In this document: positions 45,027 through 53,900 of the stretch, piece by piece
Position numbering within the stretch: position 1 is the stretch's first letter
Layout of the letters: every line of letters starts with the position of its first letter
Notes under the pieces: model-generated
Database searches by the model: none
What the model saw: only the letters and a program-made list of their open reading frames with translations
What the model was told of the DNA's origin: nothing
Made by a program: the position numbers and the translations under genes
Source of the DNA: Lentzea pudingi
GTDB taxonomy: Bacteria > Actinomycetota > Actinomycetes > Mycobacteriales > Pseudonocardiaceae
Assembly: GCF_014646255.1 (NCBI RefSeq)
Contig: NZ_BMNC01000003.1
Location: forward strand, 806,001 to 870,000
Length of the DNA: 64,000 nt
Direction of reading: 5' to 3'

Positions 45027-45349
45027 CGTTCTTGCGGCGGATCCCAGGTGGTCTGCGGGTACGACGATCGTCGATGACCGGGTGTGGTGATCGTATTGCT
45101 CTGGGTGCATGCGACCAGCCACTCCCAAAGTGCGAGATCGCTTCATGATTTGCGGCGCGTCGCTGGTCAGGGCGCCGGATTTTCGCCGAGCGGCGGACCA
45201 TAAAGGCAGCTCAAACGGCGTGGAAACACGGTGGAAACGTCCCGGTCCGATCCGGCCTCCGGCGTAACGGGCTGCGTCTTCTGGTGCAGCACTATCGGAG
45301 GGGATCTTGTTTACAGTTAACTGCGCAGAGTGAGAGCTGGGTCACAAAT
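45027..45349. other. Gene-free stretch before the recombinase gene
   Basis: No supported ORF. It holds a tandem-like pair GTGGAAACACG/GTGGAAACGTC near 45219-45241 and an AT-rich patch with the perfect palindrome CAGTTAACTG (45314-45323), 27 bp from the end of the tyrosine recombinase gene. Whether the palindrome is a recombination site cannot be judged from one copy. Confidence 0.4.
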
Positions 45350-46468
45350 TCACAGGCCGAGGCGGGTCACGGCGTTGTCCTCGAGGGGGTTCGCGGTCCG
45401 GATGTAGCGGTGCACGGTGCGCGGGTTGGTCCACCGGCCCTGCCGCATGATCTCCCGGTCGCTCGCCCCGCCCAGCGCCGCCTGCGTCGCGAACCCGGCC
45501 CGCAGCGAGTGCCCGCCGAACATCGCCGGGTCCAGGCCCGCGCGCACCGCGTAGCGCTTCACGAGCTCGGCCACCGCGCGTCCCGACATGGCCTTGGCGC
45601 TGATGCCGCCGTGGCGGTTGATGATCGGGAACACCGCGCCCTGACGTGCGCCGGGCTGGTAGCCGTGGCAGCGGTGCAGGCCGGTCTCGATGATCTCCTT
45701 GCCGTCGAGCACCTCCGTCCAGTCGGCGAACGCGCACACCGGGCACGTCGGGCGCCTGCTGCCGCGCGGCAGCACCACCGACTGCTGGTGCTTGCCCGTC
45801 TGGTCGGTCTTGGTCGTGCCGAGCCGGATCAGCAGCAGCGGCTCGTGCGTGCGCGGATCGACGTCCACGGTCACGTCTTCGAACTCGACGCCCGCCAGTT
45901 CGCTGCGCCGCAACGCCCCCGCGAACCCGACCAGCAGCAGCAGGGCGTCGCGCGTGCGGGCCGGGCCCTCGGGCGGGCGTTCGGCCAGCAGCGCTTCCAG
46001 GGTGTCGAGCAGCACCGGCCGTTTGCGCTGGGGCTGGGCCTTGCGGGTGCGGCGGATACCGCGCAGCGTCAGCCGCACGACATCGCTGCGGGTTGGGCTG
46101 GGCAGTCCGTTCGCCGCGTGCACCGCGGAGATCGCCGCCGACTTGCGTTCCAGCGTGGACGGCCCGAACGCGGGTGAGCCGTCCGGCTTCACCGTGTCCG
46201 CCGCGACCGCCAGGTACACCGCCACGTCCAGCGGGTCCGCCGGCAGCGCCTGGCGGCCCTCCGCCTGGCACCACCCGGCCCACGCGATCCAGTCCGACCG
46301 GTAGGCGCGCACCGTGTTCGGCGACTGGGCGCTGCGCAGGTAGCCGCTCAGCGACGCGGCCTGCTCGTCGTCGAACCTCTCGCGCACCCCCGCGAGCGCG
46401 TCGACGTCGATCAGGACCGAGTGCGAGACCCTGACCAGCGCGTGCTGGACGGGTTCGGGCAGGCTCAC
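45350..46468 (-). CDS. Tyrosine recombinase/integrase
   Basis: 372 aa from GTG 46466-46468. The N-terminal SAM-like DNA-binding domain (SLSGYLRSAQSPNTVRAYRSDWIAWAGWCQAEG, then LDVAVYLAVAAD) is followed by the catalytic domain. That has the first Arg in FAGALRRSELAGV, Lys in GTTKTDQTG, HSLRAGFAT (H-x-x-R), QGRWTNPRTVHRYI (Trp and the nucleophilic Tyr). All catalytic positions look present. Unlike a typical element integrase it is not beside a tRNA, and its start overlaps the threonine aldolase stop by 4 bp, so it is read as second gene of a metabolic operon. Confidence 0.92.
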   Translation of the reverse strand: MSLPEPVQHALVRVSHSVLIDVDALAGVRERFDDEQAASLSGYLRSAQSPNTVRAYRSDWIAWAGWCQAEGRQALPADPLDVAVYLAVAADTVKPDGSPAFGPSTLERKSAAISAVHAANGLPSPTRSDVVRLTLRGIRRTRKAQPQRKRPVLLDTLEALLAERPPEGPARTRDALLLLVGFAGALRRSELAGVEFEDVTVDVDPRTHEPLLLIRLGTTKTDQTGKHQQSVVLPRGSRRPTCPVCAFADWTEVLDGKEIIETGLHRCHGYQPGARQGAVFPIINRHGGISAKAMSGRAVAELVKRYAVRAGLDPAMFGGHSLRAGFATQAALGGASDREIMRQGRWTNPRTVHRYIRTANPLEDNAVTRLGL

Positions 46469-47511
46469 ACCCGCGATGGTAGTCCTCTGATCAACTCCAC
46501 GACCTCGCGCGGCGTGAACTCCAGGCCGCTGATCCCCACGCTCACCTCGAACGAGCAGCGGCCCGGGTCGGGATTGGACCGCGCGTACAGGAAAAGCCGG
46601 ATCCCCGTCTCCTCCAGCAGGTGCTGTGCGGCCTTCTGCGCGTCGTGGCGCGACATCGGCAGGTGGACGTGGAACAGGGGAGTGGCCGGTGTGCCGGGCG
46701 TGGTGTGCGCGAACCCGTCGGCGTTGATCGCCTCCGCGAGCGCCTGGGCGTGCTGCTTGAACTCCGCCATCCTCGGCAGGTTCACGTCCATGCCCATCAA
46801 CGCGATCGCGGCCAGCGGCCACGCGTCGACGATCGCCCCGCCCATCCGCCGCCGCCACACCGCCGCGTGCCCGATCGTTTCCGCGTCCCCGGCGAGCACC
46901 GCGCCCCGCACACCTTCGAGTCCTTTGTAGAGCGAGACGTACACCGTGTCGAACAACGCGGCGATCTCGGCGAAGGTGGCGTCGTAGCCGGTCTGCGCCT
47001 CCCACAGCCGCGCGCCGTCGCAGTGCGCGGCCGCGCCGGACTCCCGCGCCCACCCCGCCTGCGCCGCGAGGTCCTCGAAGGAGGGCAGCAGGCCGCCGAT
47101 GTCGCGTTGCGGCAGTTCGAACACCACGGCCGCGAGCGGTTCGTGCACCGCCTTCAGGTCGTGCAGGCCGAACAGCTCGTGGCGATCGCCCACGGGATGG
47201 AACGACAGGCCGTGCAGTGCGTTGTAGCCCTGGTTCTCCCATACGTGCAGATGTGACTGCGGGTGCCCCGCGAACGAGCGCCGGCCTGTCCGGTCGGCGT
47301 GCACCCGCAACGCCACCTGCTGCGCCATCGTCCCCGACGGGAAGAACAACGCCTGGGGCTTGCCCAGCAGGCCCGCGACCCGTTCCTCCAGTTCCCGCAC
47401 GGGATCCTCGGGTCTCATGGCGGGCGTGACCCACTCGGCGAGACGGCCGAGGACCTCGTGCGGTGACTTGCGCGGGCCGCTGTGCTGCGACAGAGAACGA
47501 CGGATGTCCAT
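46465..47511 (-). CDS. Threonine aldolase-family PLP enzyme
   Basis: 348 aa from ATG 47509-47511. Fold type I PLP enzyme of the beta-eliminating lyase/low-specificity threonine aldolase group: ALFFPSGTMAQQVALRV, HLHVWENQGYNALHG, HCDGARLWEAQ (PLP-binding Asp), and YVSLYKGLEGVRG with the Schiff-base Lys. The expected reaction is retro-aldol cleavage of threonine-like beta-hydroxy amino acids to glycine and an aldehyde. The palindrome at 47526-47548 sits directly upstream and is a likely operator. The stop overlaps the recombinase start. Confidence 0.88.
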   Translation of the reverse strand: MDIRRSLSQHSGPRKSPHEVLGRLAEWVTPAMRPEDPVRELEERVAGLLGKPQALFFPSGTMAQQVALRVHADRTGRRSFAGHPQSHLHVWENQGYNALHGLSFHPVGDRHELFGLHDLKAVHEPLAAVVFELPQRDIGGLLPSFEDLAAQAGWARESGAAAHCDGARLWEAQTGYDATFAEIAALFDTVYVSLYKGLEGVRGAVLAGDAETIGHAAVWRRRMGGAIVDAWPLAAIALMGMDVNLPRMAEFKQHAQALAEAINADGFAHTTPGTPATPLFHVHLPMSRHDAQKAAQHLLEETGIRLFLYARSNPDPGRCSFEVSVGISGLEFTPREVVELIRGLPSRV

Positions 47512-47525
47512 GCCTGCGACACTAC

Positions 47526-47548
47526 CTATTGCAAGTAATATGCAATAG
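47526..47548. promoter_or_regulatory. Palindromic operator upstream of threonine aldolase
   Basis: CTATTGCA, seven bases, TGCAATAG: perfect 8-bp arms in an AT-rich island, ending 15 bp upstream of the ATG at 47511. The spacing and dyad fit a repressor site over the core promoter or start region. No regulator gene is adjacent. Confidence 0.65.
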
Positions 47549-47563
47549 AGCCGTTCGCCGTGG

Positions 47564-47935
47564 TCAGGCGGCTGCGGCCAGCCGTGCGTCCAGCTCCGCC
47601 TCGTCCGCGACGAACCACAGCTGCCGGCCCCGGTTCGACTCGTACACGAAGTCCCGCAACGCCGTGCTCGCCGCCACCTGCTCCGCGATGTCGCCGACCA
47701 CCACGACCCGGAACCCGTACTGCTGGAACTTCTGCACCACCGCGCCCGCCACCCGCGTGCGCAGCACCAGGAAGTCCTGCGACAGTCGCGCCACCGGCAA
47801 CACCAGCCACTGCACGTCCTGCCCCCACAACGTGCCGATCAGGTCCACAGCGGACTGCTCGTCGGTGATCGGGGGACCGTCGGCGGCACACATCAGCACG
47901 CTCGCGCCGTGGCGCGTCTGCACAACATCAGGCAT
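47564..47935 (-). CDS. DUF4180-family protein
   Basis: 123 aa from ATG 47933-47935 (MPDVVQTRHGASVLMCAADG). The family pattern is clear: a STAS-like region with PPITDEQSAVDLIGTLWGQDVQWLVLPVARLSQDFLVLRTRVAG, then QYGFRVVVVGDIAEQVAASTALRDFVYESNRGRQLWFV. Function is unknown for the family. A longer frame to 48022 lacks a credible start. It lies upstream of the threonine aldolase on the same strand but is separated by 52 bp with the palindrome, so it need not be co-regulated. Confidence 0.87.
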   Translation of the reverse strand: MPDVVQTRHGASVLMCAADGPPITDEQSAVDLIGTLWGQDVQWLVLPVARLSQDFLVLRTRVAGAVVQKFQQYGFRVVVVGDIAEQVAASTALRDFVYESNRGRQLWFVADEAELDARLAAAA

Positions 47936-48096
47936 GGCACCGCAACCTAGCCTCGGCCCGCATCCGGTGTCGCGCGGTATACCCGCGCGCCCGCCGATCA
48001 CCGCCTGCCTGGGCCACCGCACGCGGTGGGCCCGAGGAGCTGAGTCCCACCAACGCGGTCACCCCAGCGCTCCAGGAGCCCCGAAGGCGATCGACG

Positions 48097-48670
48097 ATGC
48101 ACCTCACCTCCACGACCACGGCCTCCGACGGCACCACCCGGCGCGACTTCGTCCACGACGGCGTCCCGGGAGCGTTGCTGACACCTGCGGGAGCCTCGGC
48201 CGGGCTCGTGCTCGGTGCCCACGGCGGCGGCCAGCACATCCACGCCCCCGGTGTCATCGCCCACGCGCCGATGCACCGCCGCCGGACTCGCCGTCGTCAG
48301 GCTCGACGCCCCGGCCACGGCGAGAGGCCCCGCACCGCCGACGACGTGTGCGGTGTGGCGAAGGCGTCGAACACCGTGAGGCCGTCGTCGCGGGCGACGA
48401 GCCGGTCGTCGCATCGCAGCAGGAACCGCACAGGCACGGTGATCCGCGCGGCGGCGCGCCGAAGTCCGACGGCGGCGCCGATGACTCCGAAAACGGCCGC
48501 GTAGACGCGGGGGTTCGGCGGCGACGAGCGGGATGCCGGGGGCGGTGCCCATGGACACGCCCCAGAACCCGACGCGGGCGCTGGTGGAGTCGTTGCACGC
48601 CAACCCCGGCGGGCACGGCGACGTCCCCGGCCACGAGATCGACAGCGCGGTGGCGTTCCTCGCGCGGTGA
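48097..48670 (+). pseudogene. Alpha/beta hydrolase with internally inverted segment
   Basis: Plus-strand 48097-48346 gives an N-terminus (DFVHDGVPGALLTPAGASAGLVLGAHGGGQH, a frame-disturbed TAAGLAVVRLDA, GHGERPRTADD). Plus-strand 48590-48670 gives the C-terminus (SLHANPGGHGDVPGHEIDSAVAFLAR, stop) with the catalytic His region. The missing middle lies on the minus strand in between: ARVGFWGVSMGTAPGIPLVAAEP (nucleophile elbow G-x-S-x-G), a frame change, then VYAAVFGVIGAAVGLRRAAARI and VPVRFLLRCDDRLVARDDGLTVFDAFATPH (acid region). About 240 bp is thus flipped in place and roughly 80-100 codons before it are lost. The gene is dead. Confidence 0.8.
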
Positions 48671-48724
48671 CCCGCCCCGAAAATGCCGGGCGTGCGCTGA
48701 CGGGTCTGGGTAGCGTCGCGGCCC

Positions 48725-49753
48725 ATGCGTGATCTCGCGGCGTTGCCCAAAGCCCACCTGCACGTGCACCTCGAGAGCACCGTGCGCACGGACACCCTCG
48801 CGGAGCTCGCCGAGCACCACGGCGTCGACGTCCCCGCCGTGCAAGCGGGCGCGTTCGACGGGTTCGCGCAGTTCGCCGCCCACAACGGGGCGGTGCGGGA
48901 CTGCCTGCGGCGAGCCGAGGACTTCCACCGGATCGCGTACGAGTTCTGCGCCGAGGAAGCAGCGCAGGGGACCCGGTACGCCGAGGTCACGTTCACCGCG
49001 GCAGCGCACGGAGAACGACTCGGTGATCCGGACATGCCGCTCGAGGCGGTGTTGTCCGGGCTCGCCGCAGGACAGGCCGCCCACGGCATCGAATGCCGTG
49101 TGATCGTGGACCACCCCAGGAAGCGATCGGTAGCGCGATTTCAGGACTCACTACGACTCGCGGTCGATCACCCGCAGGTCGTGGCGATCGGCATGGCCGG
49201 AGCGGAAGACCACCCGCTCACCCCGTTCACCGCCGTGTTCCGCGCCGCGCGGGACGCCGGGATCGGACTCGTGCACCACGCCGGAGAGTGCTGCGGGGCG
49301 TCGAGCGTCGCCGAGGCCCTGACCGTCGGGCTCGCCGACCGGATCGGCCACGGGTTCCGCGCCCTCGAAGACCCGGAGGTCGTCGCGCTGCTACGGGACC
49401 GCGCCACACCGCTCGAAGCCTGCCCGTCGTCGAACGTCGCGCTGGGACTGGTCGAATCCATCTCCTCTCATCCGCTGCCACTGCTGCTCGACGCCGGCCT
49501 GACCGTCACGCTCAGCACCGACATCCCCGCCTCCACCGGCACCACGCTCACCGGCGAGTACCGGCTGCTGCGCGAGCACCTCGGCTTCGACGACGACACC
49601 CTGGCCCGTCTCGCCACCAACGCCGTCGACGCCTCCTTCGCACCTGAGGCGACGAAGACCGCGCTACGTCACGACATCGCCACCTGGCGGGCAGGCTCGA
49701 AGCACACCAGCCCGTGCCGCGACGCCAGCAACGCCACCAGCTCCAGCACCTGA
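48725..49753 (+). CDS. Adenosine deaminase-like amidohydrolase
   Basis: 342 aa from ATG 48725. ADA-type TIM-barrel: PKAHLHVHLEST with the zinc-binding His pair at 13 and 15, VHHAGE with His 186 and the catalytic Glu 189, GHGFRAL with His 210, and STDIPA with the zinc-binding Asp 267. In true adenosine deaminases the next residue is a second Asp that contacts the purine; here it is Ile, so substrate preference may differ. Purine deaminase is likely but adenosine is not assured. The last 28 or so residues are Ser/Thr-rich and overlap the convergent gene at 49669 by 85 bp, suggesting a drifted stop. Confidence 0.88.
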   Translation: MRDLAALPKAHLHVHLESTVRTDTLAELAEHHGVDVPAVQAGAFDGFAQFAAHNGAVRDCLRRAEDFHRIAYEFCAEEAAQGTRYAEVTFTAAAHGERLGDPDMPLEAVLSGLAAGQAAHGIECRVIVDHPRKRSVARFQDSLRLAVDHPQVVAIGMAGAEDHPLTPFTAVFRAARDAGIGLVHHAGECCGASSVAEALTVGLADRIGHGFRALEDPEVVALLRDRATPLEACPSSNVALGLVESISSHPLPLLLDAGLTVTLSTDIPASTGTTLTGEYRLLREHLGFDDDTLARLATNAVDASFAPEATKTALRHDIATWRAGSKHTSPCRDASNATSSST

Positions 49754-49995
49754 CGCCGCCCTGGCCACACCACGTGCACGATGACCGCGTCGACCCCTAC
49801 CGTCAGCGCCTCGTCCCACGACACCGGGGAAGAGGGATCAGGCGAGGTCTGCCGCAACTCCCGCACGAACGCCGCCACCGCCGGCTCGAACGCGCCCAGC
49901 GGTGAGGACCGCAGCTCCGCGTACCGGGCCGCCGCCTCCGGGAACGACGCCGGACCAGGAGCCCGCCACACCACCACATCGACCGGCACGTCCAT
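49669..49995 (-). CDS. Small protein coupled to a DUF4240 gene
   Basis: 108 aa from ATG 49993-49995, or 109 with GTG 49998. It begins DVPVDVVVWRAPGPASFPEAAARYAELRSS, then FVRELRQTSPDPSSPVSWDEALTVGVDAVIVHVVWPGRRQVLELVALLASRHGLVCFEPARQV. The pattern strand-helix-strand-helix-strand suggests a small alpha/beta domain. The start overlaps the DUF4240 gene's stop (TGATG), so both are probably made together and may interact. No function was recognised. Confidence 0.7.
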   Translation of the reverse strand: MDVPVDVVVWRAPGPASFPEAAARYAELRSSPLGAFEPAVAAFVRELRQTSPDPSSPVSWDEALTVGVDAVIVHVVWPGRRQVLELVALLASRHGLVCFEPARQVAMS

Positions 49996-50549
49996 CACGC
50001 CACCTTCCCGAACAACGCACCCAACCGCGGAACCCGCGCGGAGATCTCCGCCGGATCAGCGAAATCCCACGGCTCACCGGCCGGATCCGGAGACACCAGC
50101 AGCCCGCCCACCGCCGGCTGCGCCTCCAGATCACCGTCGAACGCCTCGGCCGCCACGTGGTCGAGACCCTCCCAGTCCGGCCACTCCTCCTCCGCCCACG
50201 CGTGCACACCGCCACGAGACGCCAGCAGCCGCACGTGCGGCAGATCGGCCAGCGCGTCCGGCGACGAGGCCACCGCCTCGAACACCGCCCGCCCCTGACC
50301 CACCAGCCACGCCTGGAAGTAGAAGAACTCGTCGCCCGAACACCACCCGCCGCAGATCAGATCCGCCGCGTGCCAGTGCCCCCATGTGTCGACCCGCCGA
50401 CGCACCTCGTCGAGCCGCACCGCGAACTCCACCACCTCACCGGCAGGCAGCGCGGCCAGAGCGGCGGTCAGCCGCTCCAGCCGATCGTCCTGGTCGGAAG
50501 CGCCCACCGCGGACGACTCGACCAGGCCCCAGAACGCGTTCAGGTCCAT
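49995..50549 (-). CDS. DUF4240-family protein
   Basis: 184 aa from ATG 50547-50549; an in-frame extension to 50597 is less likely. The family opening is present: DLNAFWGLVESSAV, LERLTAALAALPAGEVVEFAVRLDEVRRRVDTW, then DLICGGWCSGDEFFYFQAWLVGQGRAVFEAVASSPDALADL. DUF4240 proteins are uncharacterised cytoplasmic proteins in actinobacteria and others. It is first of a two-gene minus-strand operon with the small protein at 49669. Confidence 0.85.
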   Translation of the reverse strand: MDLNAFWGLVESSAVGASDQDDRLERLTAALAALPAGEVVEFAVRLDEVRRRVDTWGHWHAADLICGGWCSGDEFFYFQAWLVGQGRAVFEAVASSPDALADLPHVRLLASRGGVHAWAEEEWPDWEGLDHVAAEAFDGDLEAQPAVGGLLVSPDPAGEPWDFADPAEISARVPRLGALFGKVA

Positions 50550-50990
50550 GCCGAGAACGCTAGCGACAGGGTCTGACAATTTTCGGAGCCCGAGCATCCA
50601 CGCAGCTCAGGGGCTCAACGACTCGGGGCTCGGGCGCTACGACAGGGCGGGCGGGGGTCGCGGTTGACGGTGGGGGCCGCCGCGAGACGCAGCGGACGCC
50701 GCTCGGAAGAGCACGGAGCACAGGCAGGGCAGGAGCGGAGGAAGCAGCGAGGAGGAAGCAGCGAGGCAGCCGAACGCGGTGGCGGGAGCGCTGCTCGTCG
50801 ACCCAGACCACGGGAGTCGGCGATCTCACCCGCCGACGGCGACGCGAGGCGCCCCGACCACCACCCCGGCATTGCCGCAGGTCAGACATGGTTCGTGCGT
50901 GGTCCGGGCGCTGCGGAGCGAGGTCGGCGGCGGGATCTCGCGGTTATTGACGCGAGCGAACCACGGGTGCCTGACTATCCTTGAGGCCAA
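50550..50990. other. Gene-free stretch between DUF4240 and hrpA
   Basis: 441 bases with no supported ORF, shared upstream region of two divergent genes. It contains a short direct repeat (GAGGAAGCAGCGAGG type, twice near 50736-50765) that gives a purine-rich patch. I see no clear operator or RNA structure; frames that are open here lack start signals and family resemblance. Confidence 0.4.
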
Positions 50991-53900
50991 ATGGACACCC
51001 CGCACGCTGAACTGCACAAACGCCTGCCCGAGCTCATGCCGCGTGATCAACGCCGGCTCGCCAGGCGCCTCGACGGCGCACGCCGGGTCAAGGACCCGCT
51101 CGCGCGCAAGAAGATCACCGAGGAGATCGCCGCCCAGATCGACGAGGCCGCGCTCAAGGTCGCGCTGCGCAGGGAGTCCGTCCCCCAGATCAGCTATCCG
51201 GCCGAGCTGCCGGTCAGCCAGCGCAAGGACGACATCAAAGAGCTGATCGCGCACAACCAGGTCGTGATCGTCGCGGGCGAGACCGGGTCCGGCAAGACCA
51301 CGCAGCTGCCCAAGATCTGCCTGGAGCTCGGTCGCGGCATCACCGGCCAGATCGGCCACACCCAGCCGCGCCGCATCGCCGCGCGCACCGTCGCCGAACG
51401 CGTCGCGGAGGAGCTGGGCACCAAGCTCGGTGACACGATCGGGTACAAAGTCCGGTTCACCGACCAGTCCGGTGACGAGACGCTGGTCAAGCTCATGACC
51501 GACGGCATCCTGCTCGCCGAGATCCAGACCGACCGCGAGCTGAGCCGCTACGACACGATCATCATCGACGAGGCCCACGAACGCAGCCTCAACGTCGACT
51601 TCCTGCTCGGCTACCTCAAGCAGCTGCTGCCGCGCCGCCCCGACCTCAAGGTCGTCATCACCAGCGCGACGATCGACCCGCAGCGGTTCAGCGCGCACTT
51701 CGAGAACGCCCCGGTCATCGAGGTCTCCGGCCGCACCTACCCCGTCGAGACCCGCTACCGGCCGCTCGAGGAGGACGACGACCAGACCCAGGGGATCGTC
51801 AACGCCGTCCACGAACTGCAGGCCGAGGGACCCGGTGACGTCCTGGTGTTCCTGTCCGGTGAACGCGAGATCCGCGACACCGCCGACGCCCTCAAAGCCG
51901 AGGACCTCAAGAACACCGAGATCCTCCCGCTCTACGCCCGGCTCAGCGTGGGCGAGCAGCACCGGGTGTTCCAGCGGCACACCGGCCGGCGCGTCGTGCT
52001 CGCCACCAACGTCGCCGAGACCAGCCTCACCGTGCCCGGCATCAAGTACGTCGTCGACCCCGGCAACGCCCGCATCTCCCGCTACAGCCACCGCCTCAAG
52101 GTCCAGCGGCTGCCGATCGAACCCATCAGCCAGGCGTCCGCGAACCAGCGCAAGGGCCGCTGCGGCCGCGTCAGCGAGGGCATCTGCATCCGCCTGTACT
52201 CCGAGGACGACTTCGAGGCCCGCCCGGAGTTCACCGACGCGGAGATCCTGCGCACCAACCTCGCCAGCGTCATCCTGCAGATGACCAACATCGGCCTCGG
52301 TGACGTCGCGCGGTTCCCGTTCATCGACCCGCCGGACTCCCGCAACATCAACGACGGCATCGGCCTGCTCCAAGAGCTCGGCGCGATCAACGCCGCCGAG
52401 AAGAAGCTCACCCCGACCGGCCGCAAGCTCGCCGCACTCCCGGTGGACCCGCGGCTGGGGCGTATGGTGCTCGAGGCCGACACCACCGGCTGCCTCAAAG
52501 AGGTCATGATCATCGCCGCGGCACTGTCCATCCAGGACCCCCGCGAACGCCCGGCCGACCAGCAGGAGGCCGCGACCCAGTCGCACGCGCGGTTCGTGGA
52601 CAAGGAATCCGACTTCGTCACGTTCCTCAACCTGTGGCAGTACCTCAAGGAACAGCAGAAGGAACTGAGCGGCAACCAGTTCCGCAAGCGCTGCAAGGCC
52701 GAGTTCCTCAACTACCTGCGCGTGCGCGAGTGGCAGGACATCTACCTGCAGCTGCGTCAAGTCGCCAAGCAGATGGGCATGCACCTCGACGAGCAGCCCG
52801 GCGATCCCCGCAACATCCACATCGCGCTGCTCTCGGGTCTGCTCAGCCACATCGGCGTCAAGGACGTCCTCAAGAAGCAGGCACCAGGCGAGAAACGTCG
52901 CCCCATGACGGAGTTCCTCGGCGCCCGCAACGCCAAGTTCGCGATCTTCCCCGGCTCCGCGCTGGCGAAGAAACCACCGCAGTGGGTGATGGCCGCCGAG
53001 CTCGTCGAGACCAGCCGCCTGTGGGGCCGCATCGCCGCCAAGATCGAACCCGAGTGGGCCGAACGGCTCGGCGAGCACGTCGTCAAACGCCAGTACAGCG
53101 AACCGCACTGGGAGAGCAAACGCGGCAGCGTCGTCGCGCTGGAGAAGGTCACGCTCTACGGGGTGCCGATCGTCGCGGGCCGCAAGGTCAGCTACGGCCG
53201 CATCGACCCCGGGCTGTCGCGTGAGCTGTTCATCCGGCACGCGCTCGTGCAGGGGGAGTGGACCACGCACCACCGGTTCTTCCACACCAACCGGGCGATG
53301 CTCGAGGAGGTCGGCGAACTCGAGAACCGCGCGCGGCGACGCGACATCGTCGTCGACGAGGAGACGCTCTACGAGTTCTACGACAAGCGCGTGCCCGCCG
53401 AGGTCGTGTCCGCGCGGCACTTCGACTCGTGGTGGAAGAAGCAGAAGGACGAGAACCAGCTCACCTTCACCAAGGAGATGCTGGTCAACGACCGTGCCGA
53501 CGTCACCCCCGACGCCTACCCCGACCAGTGGCGCCAGGGCGAGCTGACGCTGCCGTTGAGCTACCACTTCGAGCCTGGCACGAAGAACGACGGCGTCACC
53601 GTCCAGCTGCCGCTGCCGGCGTTGACGACGCTGGACGACGACGCGTTCTCGTGGCAGATCCCCGGCCTGCGCCACGACCTCGTCGTCGCGCTCATCCGGT
53701 CGCTGCCCAAGCAGATCCGCCGCAACTTCGTGCCCGTCCCCGACGTCGCCACGGCCGTGCTCGCCCGCATCAAGCCCGGCGAGATGAGCCTGCTCGGCGG
53801 CGTCGAACGCGAGCTCAAAGCCCTCACCGGCGTCACCGTGCACCGCGAGGACTGGCAGTTCGACGCCGTCCCGGACCACCTCAAGCTCACGTTCCAGGTC

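Noticed and set aside
45314..45323. CAGTTAACTG as the attachment site of the recombinase
   Set aside because: A 10-bp palindrome occurs easily by chance, and no second copy or core-type repeat is in the window; recorded only as a possibility.
48254..49114. Minus-strand frame over 48347-48590 as a separate gene
   Set aside because: The protein-like part matches the missing middle of the plus-strand hydrolase, so it is an inverted fragment and not an independent gene; the rest is antisense to the deaminase gene.
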